Below are positions 43,750 through 51,917 of a stretch of DNA of 64,000 bases, piece by piece. Source of the DNA: Inquilinus ginsengisoli_B (GTDB lineage Bacteria > Pseudomonadota > Alphaproteobacteria > DSM-16000 > Inquilinaceae); contig NZ_JBNDJK010000001.1 of the NCBI RefSeq assembly GCF_050434925.1, positions 496,001 through 560,000 of the forward strand. The letters are read 5' to 3'. The position numbers were made by a program, and so were the translations under genes. The notes beneath the pieces were generated by a model. It had not been told where the DNA came from. It worked only from the letters and a program-made list of their open reading frames with translations, and did not search any database. Numbering within the stretch: position 1 is the first letter of the stretch; each line of letters opens with the position of its first letter.

Positions 43750-45519
43750 TCAGACGCTGGCCTGGGAGATCGGCCGCGACGCCACCGCCGGAGGCGGCGG
43801 CGAGTCGACGAAGCCGATGATGTCGCGCATGCTGTCCGGCACGGCGCCGCCCTTGAACAGGACGCGGCTCCAGCGCCGGATCACGCCGGGCTCGACCAGC
43901 GTCGACGTGACCATCGAGGCAGCCAGGATCACCTGGCCGACGATCGCCGACCCCAGGGGACCAAGACGCCGCCCCTGATGGCGAACCTCCGCCTCGCGCA
44001 TGATGTAGTAGAAGAGCGGCGTATCCTCGGCCAGGGCCTCGATCACGCCGTCCGGGGCATCGGCGAGAGGATTGCGCCGAGAGCGCGCATTCATGCCGGC
44101 AAGGCCGCCATCGTCGCCGCCCAGCAGCTCCTCCCGCGTCAAGGGCGCGATCCCCATCCGGCCCGCGAGATACTGGCCGCTCGGCATGCTGGACAGATAG
44201 GCGCGCGCCAGATCCCGGAACGGCAGCCCACCATAGCCTTCCTCATAGATCGGGTCGCCGCCGACCATGCGGCGCATGTCGTCATGCGCCATGGCCGCCA
44301 TCGTGTAGAGCTGGGCGGTCACCCAGGGGCCGATCAGGTGCGACTTGTTCTCGTCGCCGCCCGTCTCTTGCGGGAAGAACAGATCCCAGCCGAGAATCCA
44401 GTCGTTCGGGATCGGGCAGCCCGGGACCTTGCCGCCGGGGACCAGGGCGCCGCGGCGGAACGTCATCAGCCCCTTCAGGCTGGTCTCGTCCAGCAGCAGC
44501 GCCCGGTTGAGCCGGTAGGCCGGCCGGATCATGGCGTGGCCGAAGCGGAAGGCGGCCATGATGAACTCGGCCGGCAGCGGCGTATCCGCATCGGCGGCGA
44601 GGCGCCGGCCGAAGCCGCCCAGGGCCTGCAGCCCGTCGGACCGGACATAGCGCTGCCAGATCTCGGGATCGAGCAGGTGCCCGAGATAGTCGTTCCGCAC
44701 CACGGACCGGTAGGTGGTGATCACCAGGGCCCGGGCGATCTCGAACACCTCGTGGTCCGACGGGCAGTGCGGCGAGGCCAGGATGGCGTCGACGATGCGG
44801 TTGTGGAAGCGGTGGAACAGGACCGTGATCTGCGACAGGATCAGGTTGTTGTCGTTGCGGATGTCGCCGACCAGCGGTTCGACCGGGCATTGCCGCGGCA
44901 CGTCCTGTGCCGCCGGATGGACGTCGGTCGCGTTCGAGGCCGCGTCGACGCAGGCGATCATCGCCAGGTCGCGCGGCTGCGGCGCCTTGGCCGACGCCGG
45001 ATCGCCGGGCACCTCCGGCACCGACTCGTCCCAGGTCCGGCCGCCGGTATAGCCGACCCGCAGCTTCAGCCGCAGCGCATCGGGGCCGCCGGTGCGCTGC
45101 TGGTACAGCATCGGCGACCGGAACGGCCCGCCGCGATACAGGCAGTCGAGATCGAGCGCCGGGCTGGCCCAGAGCGGCCCCGCCACCGCCGAGCGCGAGA
45201 GCGTGCCGAGATCGGTGAAGGTCAGGTCGTGCGCGATCAGCTGGCCGAGATAGGTGTAGCCGGCGGGGACGTCCGGGTTGAGCGTCTCCGGCCCGGCGAC
45301 GAGCCCGTCCAGATACATCTTGCGGGCCAGGCGCTGCAGCGCGTCCATGACCAGGGCCTGCGGCTGCAGGCCCAGCCGGCCGGCCTCCTGCGCCAGGCGC
45401 CAGCCGAAGATGCCCTCGGGCGGCGGCGGGCTGCCTTCGAAATAGGTCTCGGCCCGCTCGATCCCCTGCGTCAGTGCGGCGCTACGCTGGCCGGCCCCTG
45501 CGAAACCTGAGCCATGCAC
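43750..45519 (-). CDS. Animal-type haem peroxidase
   Basis: A 589-residue protein of the peroxidase-cyclooxygenase superfamily. Visible are the distal GQLIAHDLTF (His97, Asp98), the GDIRNDNNLILSQITVLFHR segment with the catalytic arginine (Arg221), and the proximal FRFGHAMIRPAYRL (His328). No signal peptide is seen, so it is probably cytoplasmic or exported by another route. Bacterial members oxidise halides, lipids or phenolic substrates with peroxide; the substrate here is unknown. It precedes the small gene in one probable transcript. Confidence 0.88.
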   Translation of the reverse strand: MHGSGFAGAGQRSAALTQGIERAETYFEGSPPPPEGIFGWRLAQEAGRLGLQPQALVMDALQRLARKMYLDGLVAGPETLNPDVPAGYTYLGQLIAHDLTFTDLGTLSRSAVAGPLWASPALDLDCLYRGGPFRSPMLYQQRTGGPDALRLKLRVGYTGGRTWDESVPEVPGDPASAKAPQPRDLAMIACVDAASNATDVHPAAQDVPRQCPVEPLVGDIRNDNNLILSQITVLFHRFHNRIVDAILASPHCPSDHEVFEIARALVITTYRSVVRNDYLGHLLDPEIWQRYVRSDGLQALGGFGRRLAADADTPLPAEFIMAAFRFGHAMIRPAYRLNRALLLDETSLKGLMTFRRGALVPGGKVPGCPIPNDWILGWDLFFPQETGGDENKSHLIGPWVTAQLYTMAAMAHDDMRRMVGGDPIYEEGYGGLPFRDLARAYLSSMPSGQYLAGRMGIAPLTREELLGGDDGGLAGMNARSRRNPLADAPDGVIEALAEDTPLFYYIMREAEVRHQGRRLGPLGSAIVGQVILAASMVTSTLVEPGVIRRWSRVLFKGGAVPDSMRDIIGFVDSPPPPAVASRPISQASV

Positions 45520-45641
45520 GATCGTTTCCTCCCTGCTCGGTGCACCGCGATCCGTCTTTGTCGCCGGAGCATTTAGGAGCCGGACCGTGATCGGATCGTG
45601 ATTCCCAATGTGGGCATTTCCGGGGCTGGCAGCCGCCCGGT

Positions 45642-46412
45642 TCAGCCCCGCTGGTCGAGGCTGAGCGGATAGCGCAGCGGGTGGTGGCTGGAGAAGGTCA
45701 TGTTCACCGGCCGCCCTTGCGGGTCGTAGGCGATCTGCTCGATCGTCAGCACCGCGGCGGGCGGCACCAGCTCCAGGAGATCCGCCTCCTCCGCATTCGC
45801 CAGCCGGGCGCTCATCGTGGTGCGGCCGCGGTCGGGACGCAGCCGGTAGCGGTCGCGCACCTCGGCATAAAGCGAGCGGTTGCCGGTCGACCAGTCGAGG
45901 TCGAGGATCCCCGGCACCAGCCGGGCGGCGAACCAGTCCTGGGTCAGCACCACCGGCTGGCGGTCCAGGCAGCGCAGCCGCTTCAGCATCACCACATCGG
46001 CGCCGAGCGGCAGGAACAGCGGCCGCGCCACCTCCGCCGGCGCGCGGCAGACATAGCCCTCGATCAGCCGGCTGGTCGGCGTCCGGCCATGCGCCTCGGC
46101 GATGGCGGTGAAGCTGCGCAGCAGGTGCAGCTCATAGGTCTCCTCGCGCCGCGCCACGAAGAAGCCGCGGCCGGGATGGCTGTGCAGCCAGCCTTCCTGC
46201 ACCAGCTCGCGCACCGCCTGGCGCACGGTGATGCGGCTGACGCCGTACTGCTTCTCCAGCTCGCGCTCCGACGCCAGCTTGGCATCGGTGCCGAGCTCGC
46301 CGCGCTCGATCTGCCCGCGCAGCCGCTGCTTGATCTGGCGGTACAGGGGCTGCGGGTCGTCGCGCCGCAGCCCGTCGCCGGCGGGTCCGTCGCTGAGGGG
46401 GCCGTCGGTCAT
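45642..46412 (-). CDS. GntR-family regulator, HutC/UTRA type
   Basis: A 256-residue regulator. The winged helix covers about 20-90 (DPQPLYRQIKQRLRGQIERG, LEKQYGVSRITVRQAVRELV, HSHPGRGFFVARREE), followed by a UTRA ligand domain (LKRLRCLDRQPVVLTQDWFA, PVNMTFSSHHPLRYPLSL). It is divergent from the GH4 operon and a perfect palindrome in that promoter is its likely operator, so it should be a repressor released by a sugar or sugar phosphate. ATG 46412 is chosen; a longer frame to 46469 is open. Confidence 0.9.
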   Translation of the reverse strand: MTDGPLSDGPAGDGLRRDDPQPLYRQIKQRLRGQIERGELGTDAKLASERELEKQYGVSRITVRQAVRELVQEGWLHSHPGRGFFVARREETYELHLLRSFTAIAEAHGRTPTSRLIEGYVCRAPAEVARPLFLPLGADVVMLKRLRCLDRQPVVLTQDWFAARLVPGILDLDWSTGNRSLYAEVRDRYRLRPDRGRTTMSARLANAEEADLLELVPPAAVLTIEQIAYDPQGRPVNMTFSSHHPLRYPLSLDQRG

Positions 46413-46488
46413 GGTACGCGGAAGGGCCTCTCGGGCAGGGCGGAGATCACCCTCGCTGCATACACGCAAAACCGGGCTCCCGCCACAA

Positions 46489-46518
46489 TTGACATGACTG
46501 GTTATAACCAGTCATAAC
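46489..46518 (+). promoter_or_regulatory. Promoter of the GH4 operon with embedded GntR operator
   Basis: TTGACA at 46489-46494 and CATAAC at 46513-46518 (18-base spacer; TCATAA at 17 is also possible) form a good promoter 24 bases before the first gene. The spacer is filled by the palindrome at 46494-46515, so bound repressor would block polymerase. Confidence 0.65.
46494..46515. promoter_or_regulatory. Perfect 22-bp palindromic operator
   Basis: The half-site ATGACTGGTTA is repeated as its exact complement with no spacer. The inner TGGTTATAACCA matches the style of HutC-subfamily GntR sites (TGGT...ACCA). It lies between the divergent GntR gene and the GH4 gene. Confidence 0.8.
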
Positions 46519-46541
46519 TTTGCCGGTTCGCGGGAGGCACC

Positions 46542-47927
46542 ATGAAACTGACCCTGGTCGGCGGCGGCGGCGTCCGCGCCCCTCTGTTCATCGAATCGGC
46601 GCTGCGCCGGGCGGAGTGGAGCAACCTGACCGAGCTGTGCCTGCTCGATATCGACGAGCCTCGGCTGGAGCTGTTCGGCGGGCTGGGCGCCGAGATCGCC
46701 CGGCGCGAGAGATCCCCGGTCAAAATCACCACCAGCCTGGATCCGGAGCGCGCGCTGGACGGCGCCGGCTACGTCGTGACCACGGTCCGGCCGGGGCTGG
46801 AGGAAGGCCGGATCAAGGACGAGCGGATCGCCCTGGCGCTTGGCGTGCTGGGCCAAGAGACGACCGGGCCGGGCGGCTTCGCCATGGCGCTGCGGAGCAT
46901 CCCGACCATCCTGGGTTATGCCGACCTGCTGCAGCGGGTCAGCCCCGACGCCTGGCTGTTCAACTTCACCAACCCGGCCGGCCTCGTGACCCAGGCGCTG
47001 CGAGATGCCGGCCACGACCGCACCATCGGCATCTGCGACGGCGCCAATGCCGCCCAGTCGGCCGTGGCGCGCTGGTTCGACGTGCCCGAGAAGGCGGTGC
47101 GCACCGAGGTGTTCGGCCTGAACCACCTGTCCTTCACCCGCCGCGCCGAGATCGGCGGCGAGGACGTGCTGCCGCGCCTGCTGGCCGACGACGCCTTCCT
47201 GGCCGCCTCGGCCCAGAAGGTGTTCAGCCCGCGCGTGGTCCGCCGCCATGGAATGTGGATCAACGAGTACCTCTATTACTTCTACTATGCCGAGAAGGCG
47301 GTCGAGGCGATCCGGTCGGACGTTCGGACGCGGGGCGAGGAAGTGCTCGACCTGAACCATGGGCTGATCGAGCAGTTGACGGCGCTGGACTGGCGCCGCA
47401 ACCCGGACAAGGCGCTGGAGGCCTATTACGCCTACGCCCACCGCCGCAACGCCACCTACATGCATTACGCCCAGGAGGGGGCGCCGAGCATGGAGGAGGC
47501 CGACCGGGCCCTGGCCGCCGGCGCCCATGCGCCGCTGGGCGACGAGGGCGAGGGCTATGCCGGCGTCGCCCTGGACCTGGTGGACGCGCTGGAGACCGGC
47601 AAGCCGCTGTACAGCGGGCTGAACGTGCCGAACCAGGGCGCCATCGAGGGGCTGCGCGACGAGGACGTGGTCGAGGTCAGCTGCGTCGTCGACCGCGACG
47701 GTGTGCGGCCGCTGCCGATCGGGCCGATGCCGGAGGCGCAGGCCCAGCTGGTGCACGACATCAAGCGCTATGAGCGGCTGGCGGTGCAGGCGATCCGCGA
47801 GCGCGACCGCGACCTGGCGGTCGAGGCGCTGGTGGCGCATCCGCTGGTGCTGTCCTATTCCCGGGCCGAGGCGCTGGTCGACGAATACCTCACCGCCCAC
47901 GCCCCCTATGTCGGCAACTGGCCATGA
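46542..47927 (+). CDS. Glycoside hydrolase family 4 protein (6-phospho-beta-glucosidase-like)
   Basis: A 461-residue GH4 enzyme. The NAD-binding start is MKLTLVGGGGVRAPLFIESA; the metal ligands are Cys165 in GICDGANAA and His195 in GLNHLSF; NFTNPAG (141-147) contacts the substrate. GH4 enzymes cleave glycosides by NAD-dependent oxidation at C3 with Mn2+. Sequence style is closest to the 6-phospho-beta-glucosidases, but the operon encodes an ABC transporter and not a PTS, so the substrate may be unphosphorylated or phosphorylated by the kinase downstream. It overlaps the kinase gene by four bases. Confidence 0.85.
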   Translation: MKLTLVGGGGVRAPLFIESALRRAEWSNLTELCLLDIDEPRLELFGGLGAEIARRERSPVKITTSLDPERALDGAGYVVTTVRPGLEEGRIKDERIALALGVLGQETTGPGGFAMALRSIPTILGYADLLQRVSPDAWLFNFTNPAGLVTQALRDAGHDRTIGICDGANAAQSAVARWFDVPEKAVRTEVFGLNHLSFTRRAEIGGEDVLPRLLADDAFLAASAQKVFSPRVVRRHGMWINEYLYYFYYAEKAVEAIRSDVRTRGEEVLDLNHGLIEQLTALDWRRNPDKALEAYYAYAHRRNATYMHYAQEGAPSMEEADRALAAGAHAPLGDEGEGYAGVALDLVDALETGKPLYSGLNVPNQGAIEGLRDEDVVEVSCVVDRDGVRPLPIGPMPEAQAQLVHDIKRYERLAVQAIRERDRDLAVEALVAHPLVLSYSRAEALVDEYLTAHAPYVGNWP

Positions 47928-48859
47928 CCGGCCCGGGACAGGGCGACTGCGACGTCGTCGTGGTCGGCGAATACTACTGGGACCTGATCTTCACCGGCCT
48001 GCCCGAGGTGCCGCGGCTGGGCGCCGACCTGTTCGCCCGCGACTTCGCCACCCTGCCCGGCGCCAGCTTCACCACTGCCACGGCGCTGCACCGGCTGGGG
48101 CTGCGCACCGCCTGGGCAGCCGATTTCGGCACCGACCTGTTCAGCCATCTGGCGCTGGACGCGGCCCGCAAGGAGGGGCTGGACGACCGGCTGTTCCGCC
48201 GGCTGGACCATCCGCTGGAGCGGGTCAGCGCCGCCTTCTCCTTCGCCCATGACCGCGGCTTCGTCAGCTACGCCGTGCGCGACGACCTGCCGCCGACGCC
48301 CGAGGCGCTGGCTGCGGCCGCGCCCAAGGCGCTGCTGCTGCAGAGCTTCCGCCTGCAGCCGGAGCTGCTGGCCCTGGCCCGGGCGGCGAAGCGGCAGGGC
48401 GTGCTGGTCTATCTCGACTGCCAGCACGTGCCGCACAAGATCGACTCGCTCGGCGTGGCCGAGCTGTTCCGCGAGATCGACGTCTTCGCCCCGAACGAAT
48501 CCGAGGCCCTCGCCTTCACCGGCGCGCCGGATGTGAGCGCGGCCCTGGAGCGGCTGTCGGCGATGGTGCCGACCGTGCTGGTCAAGCGCGGCGCCGCCGG
48601 CGCCATCGGCGTCAGCCGGGGCGAGCGTTGCGCCGTGCCGGCCCCGGCGGTGACCGTGGTCGACACCACCGGCGCCGGCGACAGCTTCAACGCCGGCTTC
48701 CTCTACGGCCGGCTGCGCGGCTTCGACTTCCGCGACAGCCTGGCCCTGGCCGCCTGCTGCGGCGCGCTGGCCACCACCGATTACGGCGGCCGGGCGCTGC
48801 CGCGCGAGGCCGAGCTGCTGGCGCTGATCCGAGACGAGGCTCCGGCCTCCGTACGCTAA
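47924..48859 (+). CDS. PfkB-family carbohydrate kinase
   Basis: A 311-residue ribokinase-superfamily kinase, with an early GEYYWDLIFTGLPEVPRLGA, FAPNESEALAF, and the C-terminal signature VVDTTGAGDSFNAGFLYGRL that carries the catalytic aspartate. It phosphorylates a sugar or nucleoside; the operon predicts a sugar released by, or fed to, the GH4 enzyme. Coupled to GH4 through an ATGA overlap. Confidence 0.88.
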   Translation: MTGPGQGDCDVVVVGEYYWDLIFTGLPEVPRLGADLFARDFATLPGASFTTATALHRLGLRTAWAADFGTDLFSHLALDAARKEGLDDRLFRRLDHPLERVSAAFSFAHDRGFVSYAVRDDLPPTPEALAAAAPKALLLQSFRLQPELLALARAAKRQGVLVYLDCQHVPHKIDSLGVAELFREIDVFAPNESEALAFTGAPDVSAALERLSAMVPTVLVKRGAAGAIGVSRGERCAVPAPAVTVVDTTGAGDSFNAGFLYGRLRGFDFRDSLALAACCGALATTDYGGRALPREAELLALIRDEAPASVR

Positions 48860-48954
48860 GCCTTGGTCCGGCCAGGGCCGGACCGGGAGCGGCGGGACCA
48901 ACCCGCCCGGTAACGACAAGAGATTTCAAACAGGGGCTTGAAACGGAGGGACCC

Positions 48955-50229
48955 GTGAAGATTGCCACCCTATCCCTGACCGCCGCGCTGGCCGCTTTCG
49001 CCGCCGCCGGGACCGGGGCCGATGCCGAGGCCGCGACGGTGAAGCTGTTCTGCGGCGCCACCGATTACGACCTGTGCAGCAGCGCCGCCGAGGCCTGGGC
49101 CAAGCGGAGCGGCAACGCCGTCTCGATCAACAAGATGCCGGCGTCCTGGGACGACGCCGTGCCGCTGTACCAGCAGATGCTGGCGGCGAAGTCGACCGAT
49201 GTCGACGTGCTGGTGATCGACGTGATCTGGATGGGCATGCTGAAGAACCATCTGCTCGACCTCGGCACGATGGTGCCGAAGGAGGAGGTGGCGGCGCATT
49301 TCCCGACCACGATCGACGCCGCGACCATCGATGGCCAGCTGCTGGCCCTGCCCTGGTACATGGACACCGGCCTGATCTTCTACCGCAAGGACCTGCTGGA
49401 GAAGTACGGCAAGGCGGTGCCGAAGACCTGGGCCGAGCTGACCGAAACCGCCAAGGCGGTGCAGGACGGCGAGCGCAAGGCCGGCGACGCCGACATGTGG
49501 GGCTTCGTCTGGCAGGGCAAATCCTATGAGGGGCTGACCTGCGACGCCATCGAATGGGTCGCCAGCACCGGCGGCGGCACCATCATCGACGCCAAGGGTG
49601 ACGTCACCATCGATAACCCGAAGGCAGCCCAGGCGCTGGCCCTGGCGCATGGCTGGATCGACACGATCAGCCCGCAGGGCGTGCTGGGCTATGACGAGGA
49701 GAGCTCCCGCGCCGTGTTCGAGAGCGGCAAGGCGGTGTTCCTCCGCAACTGGCCCTATGTTTGGGGCACCTCGCAGGCCGCGGGCGGCGCCCTGGTCGGC
49801 AAGGTCGGGGTGGCGGCGCTGCCGGTCGGCGCCGCCGGCGAGAAGTCGAGCGGCTGCCTGGGGCCGGCCTATCTCGGCGTGTCGAAATACTCCGAGAACA
49901 AGGACGCGGCGGTCAGCCTGATCCGCTACATGACCGGCGCCGCCGACCAGAAGCGCCGGGCGATCCAGGGCGCCTACAACCCGACCGTCTCGGCGCTGTA
50001 TGAGGATCCGGAGGTGCTGGCCAAGCTGCCCTTCCTGAAGGACACCGAGGCCGCCTTCGCCGACAGCGTCGCCCGCCCCTCCGCCGCCACCGGCGCCAGC
50101 TACAACCGGGTGTCGCAGGCCTTCTCGAAGTCGGTGCACGCGGTGCTGACCGGCGACGAGCAGCCCGCCGCCGCCGTGGCTGCGCTGGCCAAGGAGCTGG
50201 ATCGCCTGCGCCAGCGGGCGAAGTGGTGA
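48955..50229 (+). CDS. Sugar ABC transporter substrate-binding protein
   Basis: A 424-residue family 1 solute-binding protein, from a GTG with GGAGGGA upstream. The signal peptide ends near DAEAATV. The mature part has KSTDVDVLVIDVIWMGMLKN and ALPWYMDTGLIFYRKDLLEK, typical of trehalose/maltose-type binders. It belongs with the permeases at 51.9-53.7 kb, but an insertion sequence now lies between them. Confidence 0.9.
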   Translation: MKIATLSLTAALAAFAAAGTGADAEAATVKLFCGATDYDLCSSAAEAWAKRSGNAVSINKMPASWDDAVPLYQQMLAAKSTDVDVLVIDVIWMGMLKNHLLDLGTMVPKEEVAAHFPTTIDAATIDGQLLALPWYMDTGLIFYRKDLLEKYGKAVPKTWAELTETAKAVQDGERKAGDADMWGFVWQGKSYEGLTCDAIEWVASTGGGTIIDAKGDVTIDNPKAAQALALAHGWIDTISPQGVLGYDEESSRAVFESGKAVFLRNWPYVWGTSQAAGGALVGKVGVAALPVGAAGEKSSGCLGPAYLGVSKYSENKDAAVSLIRYMTGAADQKRRAIQGAYNPTVSALYEDPEVLAKLPFLKDTEAAFADSVARPSAATGASYNRVSQAFSKSVHAVLTGDEQPAAAVAALAKELDRLRQRAKW

Positions 50230-50292
50230 TCGTCGCGAAGAGCTGAGCAGGTGCTGTCTCCTTCGACCAGCCCTTCCCTTTTAGTCTCCCCT

Positions 50293-50303
50293 CCCCTTGC
50301 GGG
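50293..50303. repeat. Left copy of the 11-bp target-site duplication
   Basis: CCCCTTGCGGG directly before the left end of the insertion sequence. An identical copy follows the right end at 51739-51749. Confidence 0.8.
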
Positions 50304-51738
50304 CTACGGGATGCACGAAAGTGATTTGCGTGTGGAGGGAGGTGTGATTCAAGGCGAAGTCAAGCCGAGAGGAGACTTTGCCGTGACGTTTGGGCTGGGC
50401 GACATCCGGGTGGCAGCGCGAGCCGAGTGGTTGATCGAGCAGATCGTGGCGACGGGATCGCTGGTGGTGCGCGAGCTTGGCGGGACGCGGGCCGGAGAGA
50501 TGGCGGTGCACCGGTTTTTGTCGTCGCCGTACAGCTCGGTGGAAGGGATCGTGGAGACGCTGGCGTCGCGGACAGCCCAGCAGTGTGTGGGGCGCCGGGT
50601 GGTGGCGATCCAGGATACGAGCGAGGTCAACTTCAAGGGTCGGGCGGCCAAGCGGCGCGGGCTGGGTCCTGGGGGCAACGGGAAGGACCCCGGCTTCTTC
50701 CTGCATCCGGTGATTGCGGTGGATGTGGAGGAAGAGGCGGTGATCGGCCTGGTCGGGGCCCAGATCTGGACGCGAGGCTCGGTGCCGGTGGGCGAGCGGC
50801 GTGGCCGGGCCCTGGCGGAAAAGGAATCGATGCGCTGGCACGACGGCTGCACCACCGCGGCCCGGGTGCTGGCCGAGGCGGCGGCGGTGACGATGATCGC
50901 CGACCGCGAGAGCGACATCTGGGAGCTGTTCACCGAGCGCCCGGACAATCTCGACCTGATCCTCCGGTCGGCGCAGAACCGCAGCCTGGCCGGCGGCGGC
51001 CGGCTGTTCGCCGCCCTGGACGATGCCCCGGAGCTGACGCGCCGCCGCATCCTGGTGCCGCCGAGCCGACCGGGCGAGCGCAGCCGTGAAGCGACCCTCG
51101 CGATCAAGGCGGGCAGCGTGCAGATCGCCCGTCCGAAGAGCCGCAAGGCCGAACCGGGCGCGGTGCGCACCGTAACCCTGACGCTGGTCCAGGCCATCGA
51201 GATCGATCCGCCCGACCCGAAGCAGGCCATCGCCTGGCGCCTGCTCACCACCCATCCCGCCGACGGCGCCGACGCCGCCACCGAGATCATCGATCTCTAT
51301 CGCCTGCGCTGGCGCATCGAGCAGGTCTTTCGTGCCCTCAAGAGCGATGGCCTGGGCCTCGAAGACACTCAACTCGCCGATGCCGAGCGGCTGTTCATCC
51401 TCGCCGCCATGGGCTTGGCCGCCGCAGTCCGCACCCTGCAACTCGTCGATGCCCGCGACGGCAGCCCCAGGCCGGCCACCGACGTGGTCGATCCCGACCT
51501 CCTCGCTCCACTTGCCGCCATCTCTCGATCCCTCGAAGGCAACACCCCGCGCCAGAAGAACCCCCATGCCCCCACCAGCCTCGCCTTCCTCTCCTGGGTC
51601 ACCGCTCGCCTCGGCGGATGGAACTGCTACGGCAAGCCACCGGGTCCCAAAACCATGCACAATGGATGGAAACGGCTCGCCCCTATGCTCCATGGCTATG
51701 CCCTCGCAACACAGGCAAAACTTCCGTGAATCCCGTAG
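50304..51738 (+). mobile_element. Complete IS4-family insertion sequence, about 1435 bp
   Basis: The ends are inverted repeats: the left begins CTACGGGATGCACGAAAGT and the right, read inwards, CTACGGGATTCACGGAAGT, 17 of 19 identical; similarity continues (TTTGCGTGTG and TTTGCCTGTG) after a 2-base gap. An 11-bp direct repeat flanks the element. One intact transposase gene fills it. The element looks young because the ends, the duplication and the gene are all undamaged. It sits inside a GC-rich hairpin repeat between the binding-protein and permease genes of one sugar operon. Confidence 0.9.
50383..51729 (+). CDS. IS4-family (IS50/Tn5-like) transposase
   Basis: From GTG 50383, with GAGGAG 8-9 bases upstream, the product has 448 residues. 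The DDE residues are visible: Asp78 in VVAIQDTSEVNF, Asp174 in IADRESDIW, and Glu313 in the YREK signature YRLRWRIEQVFRALK (Tyr306, Arg309, Glu313, Lys320), which matches Y-2-R-3-E-6-K of IS4 transposases. The N-terminal DIRVAARAEWL and GEMAVHRFL segments resemble Tn5 transposase. An in-frame ATG at 50311 lies inside the terminal repeat and is a less likely start. The frame is intact. Confidence 0.9.
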   Translation: MTFGLGDIRVAARAEWLIEQIVATGSLVVRELGGTRAGEMAVHRFLSSPYSSVEGIVETLASRTAQQCVGRRVVAIQDTSEVNFKGRAAKRRGLGPGGNGKDPGFFLHPVIAVDVEEEAVIGLVGAQIWTRGSVPVGERRGRALAEKESMRWHDGCTTAARVLAEAAAVTMIADRESDIWELFTERPDNLDLILRSAQNRSLAGGGRLFAALDDAPELTRRRILVPPSRPGERSREATLAIKAGSVQIARPKSRKAEPGAVRTVTLTLVQAIEIDPPDPKQAIAWRLLTTHPADGADAATEIIDLYRLRWRIEQVFRALKSDGLGLEDTQLADAERLFILAAMGLAAAVRTLQLVDARDGSPRPATDVVDPDLLAPLAAISRSLEGNTPRQKNPHAPTSLAFLSWVTARLGGWNCYGKPPGPKTMHNGWKRLAPMLHGYALATQAKLP

Positions 51739-51889
51739 CCCCTTGCGGGAGGGGGGCAGGGGGAGGGGTCTGCGCGCGTCCGCGCGCGAATGGTCTTGGC
51801 CACGTGCACCAGCCGCACTGACCTCCTCAATTTCATCGCCGGCTCAGGCCGAGAGAACCCCCTCCCCCTAACCCCCTCCCGCAAGGGGA
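51739..51889. repeat. Inverted GC-rich repeat pair next to the IS element
   Basis: The left arm (51739-51770, beginning CCCCTTGCGGGAGGGGGGCA and running on to AGGGGTC) is nearly complementary to the right arm (51855-51889, ending CCCCCTCCCGCAAGGGG). The loop of about 85 bases contains GCGCGCGTCCGCGCGC. The left arm was cut by the insertion; its other part is the CTCCCCTCCCC just before 50293. The first 11 bases are the right copy of the target duplication. The sequence up to the permease start at 51918 holds nothing else I can identify. Confidence 0.7.
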
Positions 51890-51917
51890 GGGGGGACTCG
51901 ACTGGGGAGCGTCCTCG

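Noticed and set aside
50251..50383. A longer transposase start at 50251
   Set aside because: That codon lies outside the left terminal repeat of the IS, so it cannot belong to the mobile gene.
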